60,793 bases of DNA from Vibrio nereis NBRC 15637 (GCF_001591105.1 NZ_BCUD01000020.1:1-60793), one strand, 5' to 3'. Counted from the stretch's first letter, positions 8,247 through 20,711 are shown. Translations and numbers: made by a program. Notes: generated by a model not told the origin, from the letters alone.

Positions 8247-9653
8247 GTGTCATCTTCGCTATGGTTGCAATGTATGCAGCAGCTTCAAGAAGAGCTACCA
8301 GCTACAGAATTCAGCATGTGGGTTCGTCCGCTACAAGCAGAGCTCAATGACAATACTCTCACTTTGTTTGCACCAAACCGATTTGTCTTGGATTGGGTGC
8401 GTGATAAGTATCTAAACAACATCAACCGCTTGCTGCGTGAATTCTGCGGTAATGACATTCCTAGCCTGCGTTTTGAGGTTGGAAGCCGCCGTGTATCTGC
8501 ACCAAAACCTGCGCCTACGCGTACGCCAGCAGACGTGGCCGCAGAGTCGTCGGCACCTGCACAACTGCAAGCACGTAAGCCCATCCACAAAACGTGGGAT
8601 GACGACGCGGCAGTCGTTGCAAACATCAATCATCGCTCGAACGTGAACCCAAAACACAAGTTCAAGAACTTCGTTGAAGGTAAGTCTAACCAGCTTGGTT
8701 TGGCGGCGGCGCGTCAGGTATCGGATAACCCGGGTGCAGCATACAACCCATTATTCCTATACGGCGGCACAGGTTTAGGCAAGACCCACTTGCTGCACGC
8801 GGTCGGCAACGCAATTGTCGACAACAAGCCAGATGCGAAAGTTGTCTACATGCACTCTGAACGTTTCGTGCAAGACATGGTGAAAGCGCTGCAAAACAAC
8901 GCGATTGAAGAATTCAAACGCTACTACCGCAGTGTTGATGCGCTACTGATCGATGATATTCAGTTCTTCGCCAATAAAGAGCGTTCTCAGGAAGAGTTCT
9001 TCCACACGTTTAACGCGTTGTTAGAAGGCAACCAGCAAATCATTTTGACTTCTGACCGTTATCCAAAAGAGATCAACGGTGTGGAAGATCGTCTTAAATC
9101 GCGTTTTGGTTGGGGCTTAACGGTTGCGATCGAACCACCTGAATTGGAAACGCGTGTCGCGATTTTGATGAAAAAGGCCGAAGATCACCAAATCCACCTT
9201 GCGGATGAAGTGGCGTTCTTTATTGCTAAGCGTTTGCGCTCCAACGTGCGTGAGTTAGAAGGGGCATTAAACCGAGTTATCGCCAATGCGAACTTTACTG
9301 GCCGCCCAATTACCATTGATTTTGTCCGTGAAGCGCTGCGCGACCTGCTGGCTCTGCAAGAGAAGCTCGTGACCATCGACAATATCCAAAAGACCGTCGC
9401 GGAATACTACAAAATCAAAGTCGCAGACCTGCTCTCTAAACGTCGTTCTCGTTCGGTTGCTCGTCCTCGTCAGCTCGCGATGGCGTTAGCGAAAGAGCTA
9501 ACCAACCACAGCTTGCCAGAAATCGGTGATGCGTTTGGTGGGCGTGACCACACGACCGTGTTACATGCTTGCCGTAAGATCGAGCAACTACGCGAAGAGA
9601 GTCACGACATTAAAGAAGATTACTCTAACTTGATTCGTACCCTTTCTTCTTAA
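8247..9653 (+). CDS. dnaA: Chromosomal replication initiator DnaA
   Basis: A 468-residue AAA+ initiator. I chose the GTG at 8247 (first residues MSSSLWLQC), preceded by GGGGGC, because the family starts there; a TTG 15 nt upstream is in frame but less likely. Domains: I (about 1-85, DnaB/DiaA contacts), a linker rich in Ala and Pro (about 86-130), III (AAA+) with Walker A GGTGLGKT at 173-180 and Walker [10 protein letters not shown] at about 234-242, and IV with the DNA-binding signature [14 protein letters not shown] near 433. First gene of dnaA-dnaN-recF-gyrB. Confidence 0.98.
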   Translation: MSSSLWLQCMQQLQEELPATEFSMWVRPLQAELNDNTLTLFAPNRFVLDWVRDKYLNNINRLLREFCGNDIPSLRFEVGSRRVSAPKPAPTRTPADVAAESSAPAQLQARKPIHKTWDDDAAVVANINHRSNVNPKHKFKNFVEGKSNQLGLAAARQVSDNPGAAYNPLFLYGGTGLGKTHLLHAVGNAIVDNKPDAKVVYMHSERFVQDMVKALQNNAIEEFKRYYRSVDALLIDDIQFFANKERSQEEFFHTFNALLEGNQQIILTSDRYPKEINGVEDRLKSRFGWGLTVAIEPPELETRVAILMKKAEDHQIHLADEVAFFIAKRLRSNVRELEGALNRVIANANFTGRPITIDFVREALRDLLALQEKLVTIDNIQKTVAEYYKIKVADLLSKRRSRSVARPRQLAMALAKELTNHSLPEIGDAFGGRDHTTVLHACRKIEQLREESHDIKEDYSNLIRTLSS

Positions 9654-9665
9654 TTCGCAGTATCC

Positions 9666-9690
9666 TTATACCCTAACGACTAGGGTATAA
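9666..9690 (+). other. Hairpin between dnaA and dnaN
   Basis: TTATACCCTA and TAGGGTATAA form a perfect 10-bp stem with a 5-nt loop, 13 nt after the dnaA stop codon. There is no T run, so it is more likely an RNA-stability or processing element than a full terminator. Confidence 0.6.
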
Positions 9691-9741
9691 GCACCCACCC
9701 ATTACTCTGTTTAAGCAATAGAATTCTGATAAGAGCGTCCT

Positions 9742-10842
9742 ATGAAATTTTCCATTGAACGTAGCCACTTACTAAAACCCCTTCAACAAGTTTCGGGGGC
9801 TTTGGGTGGTCGTCCAACTTTGCCTATTCTAGGTAACCTGCTTTTGAAAGTAGAAGACAACGTGCTGTCGATGACTGCTACAGATCTGGAAGTGGAATTG
9901 ATCAGTCGTGTGACGTTGGAAGGTGACTTTGAAGCGGGTAGCGTAACGGTACCATCACGTAAATTTTTGGATATCTGTCGCGGCTTACCGGATGATTCCG
10001 TGATCACCTTTGTTCTCGAAGGCGATCGCGTACAAGTTCGCTCGGGCCGCAGCCGTTTTTCATTATCAACGCTGCCAGCAAGCGATTTTCCTAACATCGA
10101 AGATTGGCAAAGTGAAGTGGAAGTGTCACTGACCCAAGCCGATCTGCGCGGTGTGATCGAGAAGACTCAATTCTCGATGGCGAATCAAGATGTACGTTAT
10201 TACCTTAATGGCATGCTGTTCGAAATTGATGGCAGCACACTTCGCAGTGTGGCGACAGATGGCCACCGTATGGCGGTTTCTCAGACTCAGCTCGGTGCTG
10301 ATTTTGCACAAAAGCAAATCATTGTGCCGCGTAAAGGGGTGTTGGAACTGGTCAAACTGATGGATGCGCCTGAGCAGCCAGTGACGCTGCAAATCGGTAG
10401 CTCCAATGTGCGTGCAGAGGTCAACAACTTTGTGTTCACTTCTAAGCTGGTTGATGGCCGTTTCCCAGATTATCGCCGAGTGATGCCGCAGCAAACCACC
10501 AAAACATTGGAAGCCAGCTGTGATGAATTGCGCCAAGCCTTTTCTCGTGCGGCTATTTTGTCGAATGAGAAATTCCGTGGCGTTCGCGTGAATCTTGCGG
10601 GTAGTGAAATGCGCATTACCGCCAACAACCCAGAGCAGGAAGAGGCGGAAGAGATGCTGGATGTCAGCTTTGAAGGTGACGCGATCGAAATCGGCTTTAA
10701 CGTGAGCTATGTGCTGGATGTGTTGAATACACTGCGTTGTGAAAAAGTACGTATCTCGATGTCGGATGCCAACGCCAGTGCCTTGATTGAAAATGCTGAC
10801 GACGACAGTGCCTTGTACGTGGTCATGCCAATTCGACTCTAG
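9742..10842 (+). CDS. dnaN: DNA polymerase III beta sliding clamp
   Basis: A 366-residue clamp; the dimeric ring holds polymerase III on DNA. It opens [20 protein letters not shown] and ends in the typical MPIRL. The three repeated clamp domains (about 1-120, 121-245, 246-366) are recognisable, for example TDGHRMAVS near 173 and the [10 protein letters not shown] segment. Length equals the E. coli protein. recF starts 1 nt after its stop. Confidence 0.98.
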   Translation: MKFSIERSHLLKPLQQVSGALGGRPTLPILGNLLLKVEDNVLSMTATDLEVELISRVTLEGDFEAGSVTVPSRKFLDICRGLPDDSVITFVLEGDRVQVRSGRSRFSLSTLPASDFPNIEDWQSEVEVSLTQADLRGVIEKTQFSMANQDVRYYLNGMLFEIDGSTLRSVATDGHRMAVSQTQLGADFAQKQIIVPRKGVLELVKLMDAPEQPVTLQIGSSNVRAEVNNFVFTSKLVDGRFPDYRRVMPQQTTKTLEASCDELRQAFSRAAILSNEKFRGVRVNLAGSEMRITANNPEQEEAEEMLDVSFEGDAIEIGFNVSYVLDVLNTLRCEKVRISMSDANASALIENADDDSALYVVMPIRL

Positions 10843-10843
10843 C

Positions 10844-11935
10844 ATGCCGCTCTCACGTCTTATTATTCAGCAATTTCGAAACATTAAAGCCTGTGATATT
10901 GACCTATCAGCAGGCTTTAACTTTCTTATTGGCCCCAATGGAAGCGGCAAAACCAGCGTCCTTGAGGCCATTTATCTCCTGGGTCACGGCCGATCTTTTA
11001 AGAGCTCTTTAACCGGGCGAGTGATTCAAAATGAATGCGACGAACTGTTTGTCCATGGCCGTTTTTTGAACTCGGATCAATTTGAGCTACCGATCGGCAT
11101 TAATAAGCAGCGTGATGGCTCAACAGAGGTTAAAATAGGCGGTCAGTCTGGGCAAAAGTTAGCTCAGCTAGCTCAGGTTTTGCCTTTGCAGCTAATCCAC
11201 CCCGAGGGGTTTGATTTACTGACCGATGGCCCAAAACATCGCCGCGCATTTATTGATTGGGGCGTGTTTCACACTGAGTCTGCATTTTATGATGCATGGG
11301 GGCGATTTAAGCGGCTGAATAAACAGCGCAACGCCTTACTGAAAACGGCCACCAGCTATCGAGAGCTCAGTTATTGGGATCAGGAGATGGCGGTGTTGGC
11401 AGAAAATATCAGTCAATGGCGTGCTCACTATGTTGAGCAACTCAAGTCTAAGGCTGAAGAGATATGTCAGACTTTTCTGCCTGAGTTTGAGATCCAGTTG
11501 AAGTATTATAGAGGCTGGGATAAAGATACGCCGTACCAAGAAATTCTCGAGAAGAATTTTGAACGCGATCAGTCGCTTGGTTACACCTTTAGTGGACCAA
11601 ACAAAGCCGACTTAAGAATAAAAGTGAACAATACACCTGTTGAGGACGTATTGTCTCGCGGTCAGCTCAAGTTGATGGTTTGCGCACTTCGCGTGGCGCA
11701 GGGCCAGCACCTGACAGAGATGACCGGCAAGCAGTGTATTTACCTGATTGATGACTTTGCATCGGAATTAGATAGCCAACGTCGTAAGCGTCTCGCAGAC
11801 TGCTTAAAAGCGACGGGGGCTCAAGTTTTTGTAAGTTCTATCACGCAAAGCCAAGTCGCCGATATGGCCGACGAAAATGGCAAGATGTTCCATGTGGAAC
11901 ATGGCACAATAGAACAAAATATAAGTGGAAGATAA
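10844..11935 (+). CDS. recF: DNA replication and repair protein RecF
   Basis: A 363-residue SMC/Rad50-like ATPase that helps load RecA at gaps (RecFOR pathway). I chose the ATG at 10844 ([15 protein letters not shown]); the open frame extends back into dnaN but is not family-like. Walker [10 protein letters not shown] is at 30-38, the signature region is [13 protein letters not shown] and Walker B is [13 protein letters not shown]. The 1-nt gap after dnaN and 3-nt gap before gyrB point to coupled translation. Confidence 0.97.
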   Translation: MPLSRLIIQQFRNIKACDIDLSAGFNFLIGPNGSGKTSVLEAIYLLGHGRSFKSSLTGRVIQNECDELFVHGRFLNSDQFELPIGINKQRDGSTEVKIGGQSGQKLAQLAQVLPLQLIHPEGFDLLTDGPKHRRAFIDWGVFHTESAFYDAWGRFKRLNKQRNALLKTATSYRELSYWDQEMAVLAENISQWRAHYVEQLKSKAEEICQTFLPEFEIQLKYYRGWDKDTPYQEILEKNFERDQSLGYTFSGPNKADLRIKVNNTPVEDVLSRGQLKLMVCALRVAQGQHLTEMTGKQCIYLIDDFASELDSQRRKRLADCLKATGAQVFVSSITQSQVADMADENGKMFHVEHGTIEQNISGR

Positions 11936-14356
<2,421 letters not shown>

Positions 14357-14379
14357 ATATTCACGTACTTCTTATAGCC

Positions 14380-14409
14380 AAAAAGCAGCGATTTATCGCT
14401 GCTTTTTTG
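14380..14409 (+). terminator. Terminator of gyrB
   Basis: AAAAGCAGCGA, a 4-nt loop, TCGCTGCTTTTTT: a stem with a long T run 24 nt after the gyrB stop. Confidence 0.88.
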
Positions 14410-14487
14410 TTTTTTACCGATGATAAAATCACCATTTTATAGCAACACTTCCTGTTTTTTGGTGTTAATCGCCAGCTCTCTCTTTAA

Positions 14488-14533
14488 TCTTGCCATTTTG
14501 TTCCCGTTTTATTTTTTTCTTGCCATTTTGTTC
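14488..14533. repeat. 16-bp direct repeat with 30-bp period
   Basis: TCTTGCCATTTTGTTC occurs at 14488-14503 and again at 14518-14533 with no mismatch. The spacing is close to three helical turns, so the same protein could bind both on one face. No matching regulator is recognised. Confidence 0.6.
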
Positions 14534-14605
14534 GAGGGGGCACTTTTGCTTTCTTTTTTAGGCTCGATATAGTGTCGAAGAGCTTATATGAAGAGGTGAA
14601 CAGAT

Positions 14606-14652
14606 ATGGTGACTACTTTCCTGATCTAAGCCGGAAGTGAGCACACTTCCGG
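14606..14652 (+). promoter_or_regulatory. Seven-codon frame followed by a hairpin
   Basis: ATG at 14606 opens MVTTFLI and stops at 14629; AGAGGTG lies 7 nt before it. Two nt after its stop, CCGGAAGTG, a 4-nt loop and CACTTCCGG (14631-14652) make a perfect 9-bp GC-rich stem. The design resembles a leader peptide and stem, but no known leader is recognised. Confidence 0.35.
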
Positions 14653-14704
14653 TGAAATGCATTGAAATTATCTGTAAAGCAAGGCATTAAGAAGGAAAAA
14701 CATC

Positions 14705-15121
14705 TTGTTTGAACGCTGGTTCTCAGCGTACTGTTTGGCGCTGCGAACTTGGTGGTTAACCAGCCGATTTTTAACTTATCAATCACCTTTACGGTTATCG
14801 TTACTATTTGAAATGCACGAGCAGCAAGTGCGGTGCCGTAACCTCGCGCGTGTGGATATTGGTGATACGGTCCGTTTAGTCGATATTGAACGCGCTCACC
14901 AGTATCGCATGACATTGGTTGACTCTCGTAAAAGTCAGCCGTTGACGGGCATGTTAGCTGTAGATTCTTACTTAGGTTCCAGCTTATTGGGGCGCGCTCA
15001 GGATGAAATGTTTGAAGTGGATATTTTTAATCAACGGCGCTGCTTTGTGATTACCGAAATTGTTCATCAAACACGGCCACCAATTCCTCAATCGATATGT
15101 GGCTGTATGTTATGTCAGTAA
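14705..15121 (+). CDS. GreA/GreB C-terminal-like (FKBP fold) protein
   Basis: Up to 138 residues, reading from TTG at 14705, which has AAGAAGGA about 8 nt upstream; the next ATG is at 14813 and would leave 102 residues. The region GDTVRLVDIERAHQYRMTL through SYLGSSLLGRAQDEMFEVDI resembles the C-terminal domain shared by GreA, GreB and Rnk, which binds RNA polymerase or modulates it. The N-terminal part is hydrophobic and aromatic and not Gre-like, and no coiled-coil with the catalytic acidic pair is seen, so cleavage-factor activity is unlikely. The exact role is unknown. A 38-codon basic gene follows 14 nt later. Confidence 0.6.
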   Translation: MFERWFSAYCLALRTWWLTSRFLTYQSPLRLSLLFEMHEQQVRCRNLARVDIGDTVRLVDIERAHQYRMTLVDSRKSQPLTGMLAVDSYLGSSLLGRAQDEMFEVDIFNQRRCFVITEIVHQTRPPIPQSICGCMLCQ

Positions 15122-15135
15122 GTAGAGGTGAAGTC

Positions 15136-15252
15136 ATGAGTAAAAAAGACAAGAAGCAACCACAGTTAAGTCTGAAAGAAAAACGTAAATTGAAGCAGGA
15201 GAAAGCCGCAGAGAACGGTGTCGTGAAAGCAAGAAAACCTTCCCGCAAGTAA
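15136..15252 (+). CDS. Small basic protein, 38 residues
   Basis: Reads MSKKDKKQPQLSLKEKRKLK and ends in ARKPSRK. Ten residues are Lys in the first 24, so it is a highly basic, probably disordered or helical peptide that could bind nucleic acid. AGAGGTGAAGTC before the ATG gives a good Shine-Dalgarno. It sits 14 nt after the Gre-like gene and is followed by a terminator, so the two probably form an operon. No family is recognised. It is too short for a 60-residue cut-off and easily missed. Confidence 0.7.
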   Translation: MSKKDKKQPQLSLKEKRKLKQEKAAENGVVKARKPSRK

Positions 15253-15266
15253 AAACGTTTCTCCCC

Positions 15267-15296
15267 AAGCCCACTGTAAGAATGGTGGGCTTTTTA
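15267..15296 (+). terminator. Terminator after the 38-codon gene
   Basis: AAGCCCAC, a 10-nt loop, GTGGGCTTTTTAG, 14 nt after the stop. Confidence 0.82.
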
Positions 15297-15316
15297 GTAC
15301 AAAAACAAAAATTGCT

Positions 15317-15344
15317 CTTGAAAGCGCTTTTTTCGCCCTTATAT
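15317..15344 (+). promoter_or_regulatory. Sigma32 (RpoH) heat-shock promoter of ibpA
   Basis: CTTGAAA at 15317-15323 is a perfect -35 for sigma32. After a 12-bp spacer comes CCCTTATAT at 15336-15344, an acceptable variant of the CCCCATnT -10. The expected gene, a small heat-shock protein, follows. Confidence 0.75.
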
Positions 15345-15351
15345 ATTTTAT

Positions 15352-15497
15352 TGAGAGGGATGCCAGAAGGGTCCCGCGATACAGGTTAGGTATTTCGCTC
15401 ATCGAGGAAACGCCTAACCAAAACAACCGATGGACTCATGTCATTAGAGTGAGTGCCATTTCAAGCAACACTATTGCTTACTAAGAGGATAGTTATT
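15352..15497 (+). promoter_or_regulatory. Candidate ROSE-like RNA thermometer of ibpA
   Basis: The long (about 145 nt) leader of a small heat-shock gene is typical of ROSE elements. Just before the start it has TTGCT (15474-15478), the U(U/C)GCU motif that pairs with the Shine-Dalgarno in ROSE RNAs, and then AAGAGGA. An upstream inverted pair GGTTAGG (15385-15391) and CCTAACC (15412-15418) makes another helix. Pairing was judged by eye only. Confidence 0.6.
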
Positions 15498-15935
15498 ATG
15501 AGAACAGTAGATTTCACTCCTTTATACCGCAACGCAATCGGCTTTGACCGTCTTTTCAATATGATGGAAGCGAATTCGACCAAGAATAATTCCGGCGGTT
15601 ACCCTCCTTACAACATTGAGCAGAAAGACGATAACCACTACCGCATTACGATGGCTGTGGCGGGTTTTGCTGAAGATCAGTTAGACATAACCCAAAATGA
15701 AAATATGCTGATTGTAAAAGGGGAGCGCAGCAGCGAAGAAGGTAAAAACTACGTTTACCAAGGCATTGCGGAACGTGACTTCGAGCGCAAGTTCCAGCTG
15801 GCGGATTACGTCAAAGTGATCGGCGCGAGCATGGAAAATGGCCTTCTGCATGTGGATTTGGAACGCGAAATTCCGGAAGCGATGAAACCGCGTAAGATTG
15901 CGATTAGCGGGCAAAAACTTATCGAAGATAAGTAA
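15498..15935 (+). CDS. ibpA: Small heat-shock protein IbpA (Hsp20 family)
   Basis: A 145-residue alpha-crystallin chaperone that binds unfolded protein for DnaK/ClpB refolding. I chose the ATG at 15498 ([20 protein letters not shown]) for the good AAGAGGA before it; the open frame runs 15 codons upstream. The crystallin domain covers about 35-125 ([57 protein letters not shown]). Transcribed from a sigma32 promoter, with a ROSE-like leader. The only Ibp gene here. Confidence 0.95.
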   Translation: MRTVDFTPLYRNAIGFDRLFNMMEANSTKNNSGGYPPYNIEQKDDNHYRITMAVAGFAEDQLDITQNENMLIVKGERSSEEGKNYVYQGIAERDFERKFQLADYVKVIGASMENGLLHVDLEREIPEAMKPRKIAISGQKLIEDK

Positions 15936-15961
15936 ACAACCGATACGGTTGATAAAGAGTG

Positions 15962-15987
15962 AAAGAGCGCCCTATGGCGCTCTTTTT
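15962..15987 (+). terminator. Terminator of ibpA (shared with avtA)
   Basis: AAAGAGCGCC, loop, GGCGCTCTTTTT. The symmetric A and T tracts mean it can also serve avtA, which converges on it from the right. Confidence 0.85.
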
Positions 15988-15999
15988 AGTTTCTGACGC

Positions 16000-17250
16000 T
16001 TACCCTTGTTGATAGGCCTTAGTGACTTCTTCGGCAATGATCGCGATGCCTTGTTGCATCATCTCATCGTCTTGCACGTAGTTCATGCGCAGGCATTGAT
16101 GCGCATGTTCCCACTCGTCTTCCTGACCAATAAAGAAATACTCACCGGGTACGATCAATACACCACGTGCTTTTAGGCGCGTATACAGCTCCATGGTGGT
16201 AATTGGCAGCTCATCAAACCACAGCCATAAAAAGATAGCGCCTTCAGGCTTATGGATACGGAATCGTGGATCCGTTATCGCTTGTTGCAGTAACTCTACC
16301 GCGCGTAATGATTTTTGTTGGTAAAACGGTTTAATCACATTGGTGCTTAGCTTCAGTAAGTCACCTTTTTCGATCATGTGATTGGCGATGGTCGGCCCTA
16401 CGCTGCCTGGAGCTAAGCTGATGATGCCATTCATGTTACTCATCGCCTGTGTAATTTCTTCACTCGCAATCACAATGCCACAGCGCACGCCTGGCAGACC
16501 AAGTTTCGACAAGCTCATGCACAAGATGGTGTTTTCATTCCAGAACGGCTCGACGTCCTCAAAAATAATGTTCGGGAAAGGCAGGCCGTAGGCATTATCG
16601 ATGATCAGTGGGATGTTGTTTTCACGCGCCAGTTTATCCAACTTGTGGATCTCTTCGTCGGTTAGAACGTTTCCAGTTGGATTGGTCGGGCGTGAGGCAC
16701 AAATGGCGGCCACTGAGTCATCAACTTTTAGTTGTTCAAAATCGACGTGGTACTTAAACAGGCCATTATCCAGCAGTTCAATTTCTGGATGATAGGAGAC
16801 GAAAATATCTTCGTCGATCCCCGCGTCACCATAGCCGATGTACTCGGGTGCTAATGGCAGCAGGATTTTTTTATGCGAGCCGTCAGGCTGTTTACCCGCG
16901 AGTAAGTTGAATAGGTAAAAGAAACCGCTCTGGCTGCCATTTGTTAGGCTGATGTTTTTTTCAGAGATGTTCCAGCCATAGGTGTCTTTCAGTAGCTTTG
17001 CCAACGCTTTGACAAAGGTATTTTTACCTTGAGGACCGTCGTAGTTGGCGAGGGCCGCCACGAGATCACCGCTGGCGAGTAAGTCTTCACTGGCTTGGCT
17101 GAAGTAATCGAGCATGGCAGGAATGGCGGCTGGGTTACCTCCACCGAGCATGATGGCACCAGGGGTGCGTAGACCATCATTCAAATCGTCCATTAACTGC
17201 GTGATACCGGAATACTGATTAAATTTTTCGCCAAACTTAGAAAACTGCAT
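16000..17250 (-). CDS. avtA: Valine-pyruvate aminotransferase
   Basis: A 416-residue PLP enzyme, class I/II aminotransferase fold. AvtA swaps amino groups between valine or alanine and pyruvate or 2-oxoisovalerate. It opens MQFSKFGEKFNQYSGITQLM and shows DLNDGLRTPGAIMLGGGNPA, SRPTNPTGN and the PLP-lysine context MSLSKLGLPGVRCG, very close to E. coli AvtA (417 residues). It stands alone: terminators or gaps separate it from ibpA and glyS. It is not next to the ilv genes, though it is linked to the same pathway. Confidence 0.93.
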   Translation of the reverse strand: MQFSKFGEKFNQYSGITQLMDDLNDGLRTPGAIMLGGGNPAAIPAMLDYFSQASEDLLASGDLVAALANYDGPQGKNTFVKALAKLLKDTYGWNISEKNISLTNGSQSGFFYLFNLLAGKQPDGSHKKILLPLAPEYIGYGDAGIDEDIFVSYHPEIELLDNGLFKYHVDFEQLKVDDSVAAICASRPTNPTGNVLTDEEIHKLDKLARENNIPLIIDNAYGLPFPNIIFEDVEPFWNENTILCMSLSKLGLPGVRCGIVIASEEITQAMSNMNGIISLAPGSVGPTIANHMIEKGDLLKLSTNVIKPFYQQKSLRAVELLQQAITDPRFRIHKPEGAIFLWLWFDELPITTMELYTRLKARGVLIVPGEYFFIGQEDEWEHAHQCLRMNYVQDDEMMQQGIAIIAEEVTKAYQQG

Positions 17251-17375
17251 TGCTTCTTTTACCTAATTCATTGTGTTTGCTTTATATGTAATACGCTGAT
17301 TGAGATCAGCTAATAGTGTAATACTTGACCTTACCCTAATGTTTTTACGACGCAAAGCACAAAATTTGGCTTTAG

Positions 17376-17410
17376 ATAAAAATAAAGCCTGACTCAAAGA
17401 GTCAGGCTTT
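17376..17410 (-). terminator. Terminator of the glyQS operon
   Basis: On the minus strand AAAGCCTGACTC, a 3-nt loop, GAGTCAGGCTTTATTTTT: a perfect 12-bp stem, 28 nt after the glyS stop. Confidence 0.88.
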
Positions 17411-17437
17411 CTCATACATAACGATTTCAACTGAAAA

Positions 17438-19504
17438 TTACTTTTGCAGTAGTGAAATATCCGCAATTTGTAGGAATAGGTTACGTAGGTTGTTCAGTAG
17501 TGTCAGACGGTTTTTCTTCAGTGCTTCGTCGTCTGCCATAACCATTACGTTATCAAAGAACGCGTCCACTGGTTCACGTAGGTCAGCCAGTTTGCTTAGC
17601 GCTTCTTGGTAGTTACCCGTTGCAAACGCTGGCTCTAGTGCTTCCGTCATGACTTCAACGCTTTCTGCCAGAGCTTTCTCTGCGTCTTCTTGAAGTAGAG
17701 ATAGGTCGATCTCTGCGGCAAGCTCACCGTCGAACTTAGCGAGGATATTACCCACACGCTTGTTCGCAGCTGCCAGAGATTCTGCCGCCTCTAAACCACG
17801 GAAGTGAGATACCGCTTTTACGCGTTGGTCGAAGTCTGCTGGTTTAGTAGGACGACGAGCCAATACTGCTTGGATGATGTCGACACTGAAACCTTCGTCT
17901 TGGTACCAAGCACGGAAACGACCAAGCATGAAATCAATCACGTCTTGCTCAACGTTGTCGTTAGTCAGTTTCGAACCAAACTGGACTTTCGCTTCACGGA
18001 TTAGGTCGACAAGGTCTAGGTTGTAACCATTTTCAACGATGATACGCAGTACACCTAGTGATGCGCGACGCAGTGCGAATGGGTCGCTGCCTTTCGGTGC
18101 CTGGCCAATACCGAAGATACCCACGATAGTGTCCAGCTTATCTGCCATTGCGACTGCTGAAGAAATCGCTGTGCTTGGTAGTTGGTCACCAGCAAAACGA
18201 GGCATGTACTGCTCGTAAAGTGCGAGGGCAACTTGCTCATCTTCGCCATCATGAGTAGCGTAGTGCATACCCATAACGCCCTGAGTATCGGTAAATTCGA
18301 ACACCATCGAGGTCATCAGGTCACATTTAGCAAGTAGACCAGCACGTGTCGCTTTTTCTACATCAGCATCAATCTGTTTTGCAATGTAGCCAGACAGTGC
18401 CGTGATGCGATCCGTTTTATCTTTGATCGTACCTAGCTGCTTCTGGAAGATAGCGTTATCAAGCTCAGGAAGTCGGTCAATCAGAGGACGCTTACGGTCT
18501 GTGTTGAAGAAGAACTCAGCATCCGCAAGACGTGGGCGTACCACCTTCTCGTTACCTTCGATCACGTGGCGAGGTTCTTTTGACTCGATGTTTGATACGA
18601 AGATGAAGTTAGGCAGCAGTTTTTTGTCTTCCGAGTAGACAGGGAAGTATTTCTGGTCACCTTTCATGGTGTAAACCAACGCTTCAGAAGGGACTTTTAG
18701 GAACTCTTCTTCGAACTTCGCGGTTAGTACTACTGGCCATTCAACCAGAGACGTGACTTCTTCTACTAGATCATCTTCTAGGTCAGCGATACCGCCAACT
18801 TCTGCGGCCGCTTTTTGTGCGTCAGCTAGGATGATGGCTTTACGCGCTTCGTAATCTGCCATGACTTTACCGCGCTCTTCTAGGATAGCAGGGTATTGTT
18901 CAGCAGAATCGATAGTGAACTCTTGCTCACCCATGAAGCGGTGACCACGGATAGTGCGGCCTGATGCAACACCAAGGATCTCGCCTTCGATTAGGTCGCT
19001 GCCCATTAGCATGGTTAGCGTCTTAACTGGACGGATAAATTGTGTGGTTTTGTTACCCCAGCGCATTGGTTTTGCGATAGGTAGGTTTGCCAGTGCTTTC
19101 GCTGCAAGTTCAACGATGATCTCAGACGTTGGTTTACCTTTCACTTCTTGTTTGAACAGTAGCCATTCGCCTTTGTCGGTTACCATGCGCTCTGCTTGGT
19201 CAACAGCAATACCACAACCGCGTGCCCAGCCTTGAGCCGCTTTGGTTGGGTTGCCTTCAGCATCAAACGCTGCAGAAACCGCAGGACCGCGTTTTTCAAC
19301 GATTTTGTCAGACTGGCTGTCTGCTAGTGCCGCTACTTTAAGTGCAAGACGACGAGGAGCCGCGAACCATTTTACGCCTTCGTGAGCAAGCTCAGCGCCT
19401 TTTAGTTCTGCTTCGAAGTTTGCTGCGAATGCTTCAGCTAGAGTGCGAAGTTGCGTTGGTGGTAGCTCTTCTGTGCCTAGCTCGATTAGAAATTCTTTTG
19501 CCAT
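17438..19504 (-). CDS. glyS: Glycine--tRNA ligase beta subunit
   Basis: A 688-residue beta chain of the alpha2-beta2 glycyl-tRNA synthetase. It opens [20 protein letters not shown] and shows the HD-like and B3/B4-like body typical of GlyS, then a C-terminal anticodon-binding region. Full length. It follows glyQ by 12 nt on the minus strand. Confidence 0.97.
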   Translation of the reverse strand: MAKEFLIELGTEELPPTQLRTLAEAFAANFEAELKGAELAHEGVKWFAAPRRLALKVAALADSQSDKIVEKRGPAVSAAFDAEGNPTKAAQGWARGCGIAVDQAERMVTDKGEWLLFKQEVKGKPTSEIIVELAAKALANLPIAKPMRWGNKTTQFIRPVKTLTMLMGSDLIEGEILGVASGRTIRGHRFMGEQEFTIDSAEQYPAILEERGKVMADYEARKAIILADAQKAAAEVGGIADLEDDLVEEVTSLVEWPVVLTAKFEEEFLKVPSEALVYTMKGDQKYFPVYSEDKKLLPNFIFVSNIESKEPRHVIEGNEKVVRPRLADAEFFFNTDRKRPLIDRLPELDNAIFQKQLGTIKDKTDRITALSGYIAKQIDADVEKATRAGLLAKCDLMTSMVFEFTDTQGVMGMHYATHDGEDEQVALALYEQYMPRFAGDQLPSTAISSAVAMADKLDTIVGIFGIGQAPKGSDPFALRRASLGVLRIIVENGYNLDLVDLIREAKVQFGSKLTNDNVEQDVIDFMLGRFRAWYQDEGFSVDIIQAVLARRPTKPADFDQRVKAVSHFRGLEAAESLAAANKRVGNILAKFDGELAAEIDLSLLQEDAEKALAESVEVMTEALEPAFATGNYQEALSKLADLREPVDAFFDNVMVMADDEALKKNRLTLLNNLRNLFLQIADISLLQK

Positions 19505-19516
19505 GTTACTTACCCC

Positions 19517-20434
19517 TTACGCTTGTTCTTTTTTACACATTGGGAAGCCAAGAGCTTCACGCGATGCGTAGTATGCTTCTGCTACTGCTTTAGTCAGATC
19601 GCGGATGCGCAGGATGTAACGTTGACGCTCAGTAACTGAGATCGCTTTACGTGCGTCTAATAGGTTGAATGCGTGACCTGCTTTAAGAATGCGCTCGTAA
19701 GCGGGTAGTGGAAGTGGCTTTTCAAGCTCAAGCAGCTCTTTACACTCTTTCTCACACTGCTCGAAGAAACCGAATAGGAAGTCAACGTCTGCGTGTTCGA
19801 AGTTGTAAGTTGATTGCTCCACTTCGTTTTGGTGGAAAATATCACCGTAAGTAACTTTAGAGCCGTCTGGTGCGATGTTCCATACTAGATCGTAAACCGA
19901 GTCTACTTCTTGGATGTACATTGCTAGGCGTTCGATACCGTAAGTGATCTCGCCTGTAACAGGCTTACACTCAAGGCCGCCCACTTGCTGGAAGTAAGTG
20001 AACTGAGTCACTTCCATGCCGTTTAGCCAAACTTCCCAGCCTAGACCCCATGCGCCTAGTGTTGGGTTTTCCCAGTTGTCTTCTACGAAACGGATGTCGT
20101 GTACAAGTGGGTCAATACCAAGAACTTCAAGGGAGCCAAGGTACAACTCTTGAATATTGTCAGGCGATGGTTTTAGCGCTACTTGGAATTGGTAGTAGTG
20201 CTGAAGACGGTTAGGGTTTTCACCGTAACGGCCATCAGTAGGACGACGTGAAGGTTGTACGTAAGCTGTCGACATTGGCTCTGGGCCAAGCGCTCGTAGA
20301 CAGGTCATTGGGTGAGAGGTACCCGCACCCACTTCCATATCTAGCGGTTGAACAATGGTACAACCATTTTGAGCCCAATAATCCTGCAGCGCGAGGATCA
20401 TTCCCTGGAAGGTTTTGATATCGTATTTTTGCAT
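19517..20434 (-). CDS. glyQ: Glycine--tRNA ligase alpha subunit
   Basis: A 305-residue catalytic alpha chain. It opens [20 protein letters not shown] and contains the class II motifs, with [18 protein letters not shown] and the conserved [25 protein letters not shown] region. It forms an operon with glyS. The upstream stretch (20435-20710) has no T-box. Confidence 0.97.
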   Translation of the reverse strand: MQKYDIKTFQGMILALQDYWAQNGCTIVQPLDMEVGAGTSHPMTCLRALGPEPMSTAYVQPSRRPTDGRYGENPNRLQHYYQFQVALKPSPDNIQELYLGSLEVLGIDPLVHDIRFVEDNWENPTLGAWGLGWEVWLNGMEVTQFTYFQQVGGLECKPVTGEITYGIERLAMYIQEVDSVYDLVWNIAPDGSKVTYGDIFHQNEVEQSTYNFEHADVDFLFGFFEQCEKECKELLELEKPLPLPAYERILKAGHAFNLLDARKAISVTERQRYILRIRDLTKAVAEAYYASREALGFPMCKKEQA

Positions 20435-20711
20435 AAGTCAGGTTCGCGCGATTCTCTAGTTACTCATTAATTCGTTTTTTCTGCCGAGTTTTTCACTCAA
20501 ACAGGGACGATAAAGAGTAATTACGGTTGAATAAAATAACAATCAAGTATAACCAGATATTGGTTATGGGAGTAGGGTTAATCTTGATTAATTCCTAGTC
20601 ATATTTCTCGTTTAATAGAAATTTAATGGCTTATGTATCCAAATTTTCCTAAAAGGAAGTATTTGGTGTCTTTTCATCTTGAGATTAGCGCATTAGGTGG
20701 TTAATATTGCG
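20435..20711. other. Intergenic stretch upstream of glyQ
   Basis: I see no gene. A short inverted repeat ATAACCA/TTGGTTAT lies at about 20551-20569, and a weak minus-strand promoter candidate (TTGATT, 17 bp, TAATTA) lies nearby. Nothing else is clear. Confidence 0.4.

Larger units (their letters stand above)
14357..14704 (+). other. Intergenic stretch gyrB to the 14.7-kb gene
   Basis: About 348 bp. Contents: the gyrB terminator, a 16-bp direct repeat (14488-14503 and 14518-14533, exact 30-bp period), a seven-codon frame with a Shine-Dalgarno sequence (14606-14629), a strong 9-bp hairpin (14631-14652), and AAGAAGGA just before the TTG start at 14705. No larger coding frame is convincing here. 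Confidence 0.6.

Noticed and set aside
10126..10845. 239-codon open frame on the minus strand within dnaN
   Set aside because: Antisense shadow of dnaN; no ribosome-binding site or family pattern, and composition follows the third-codon pattern of dnaN.
20435..20711. T-box riboswitch for glyQS
   Set aside because: No T-box sequence seen, and the region precedes glyQ in a gammaproteobacterium, where this control is not expected.
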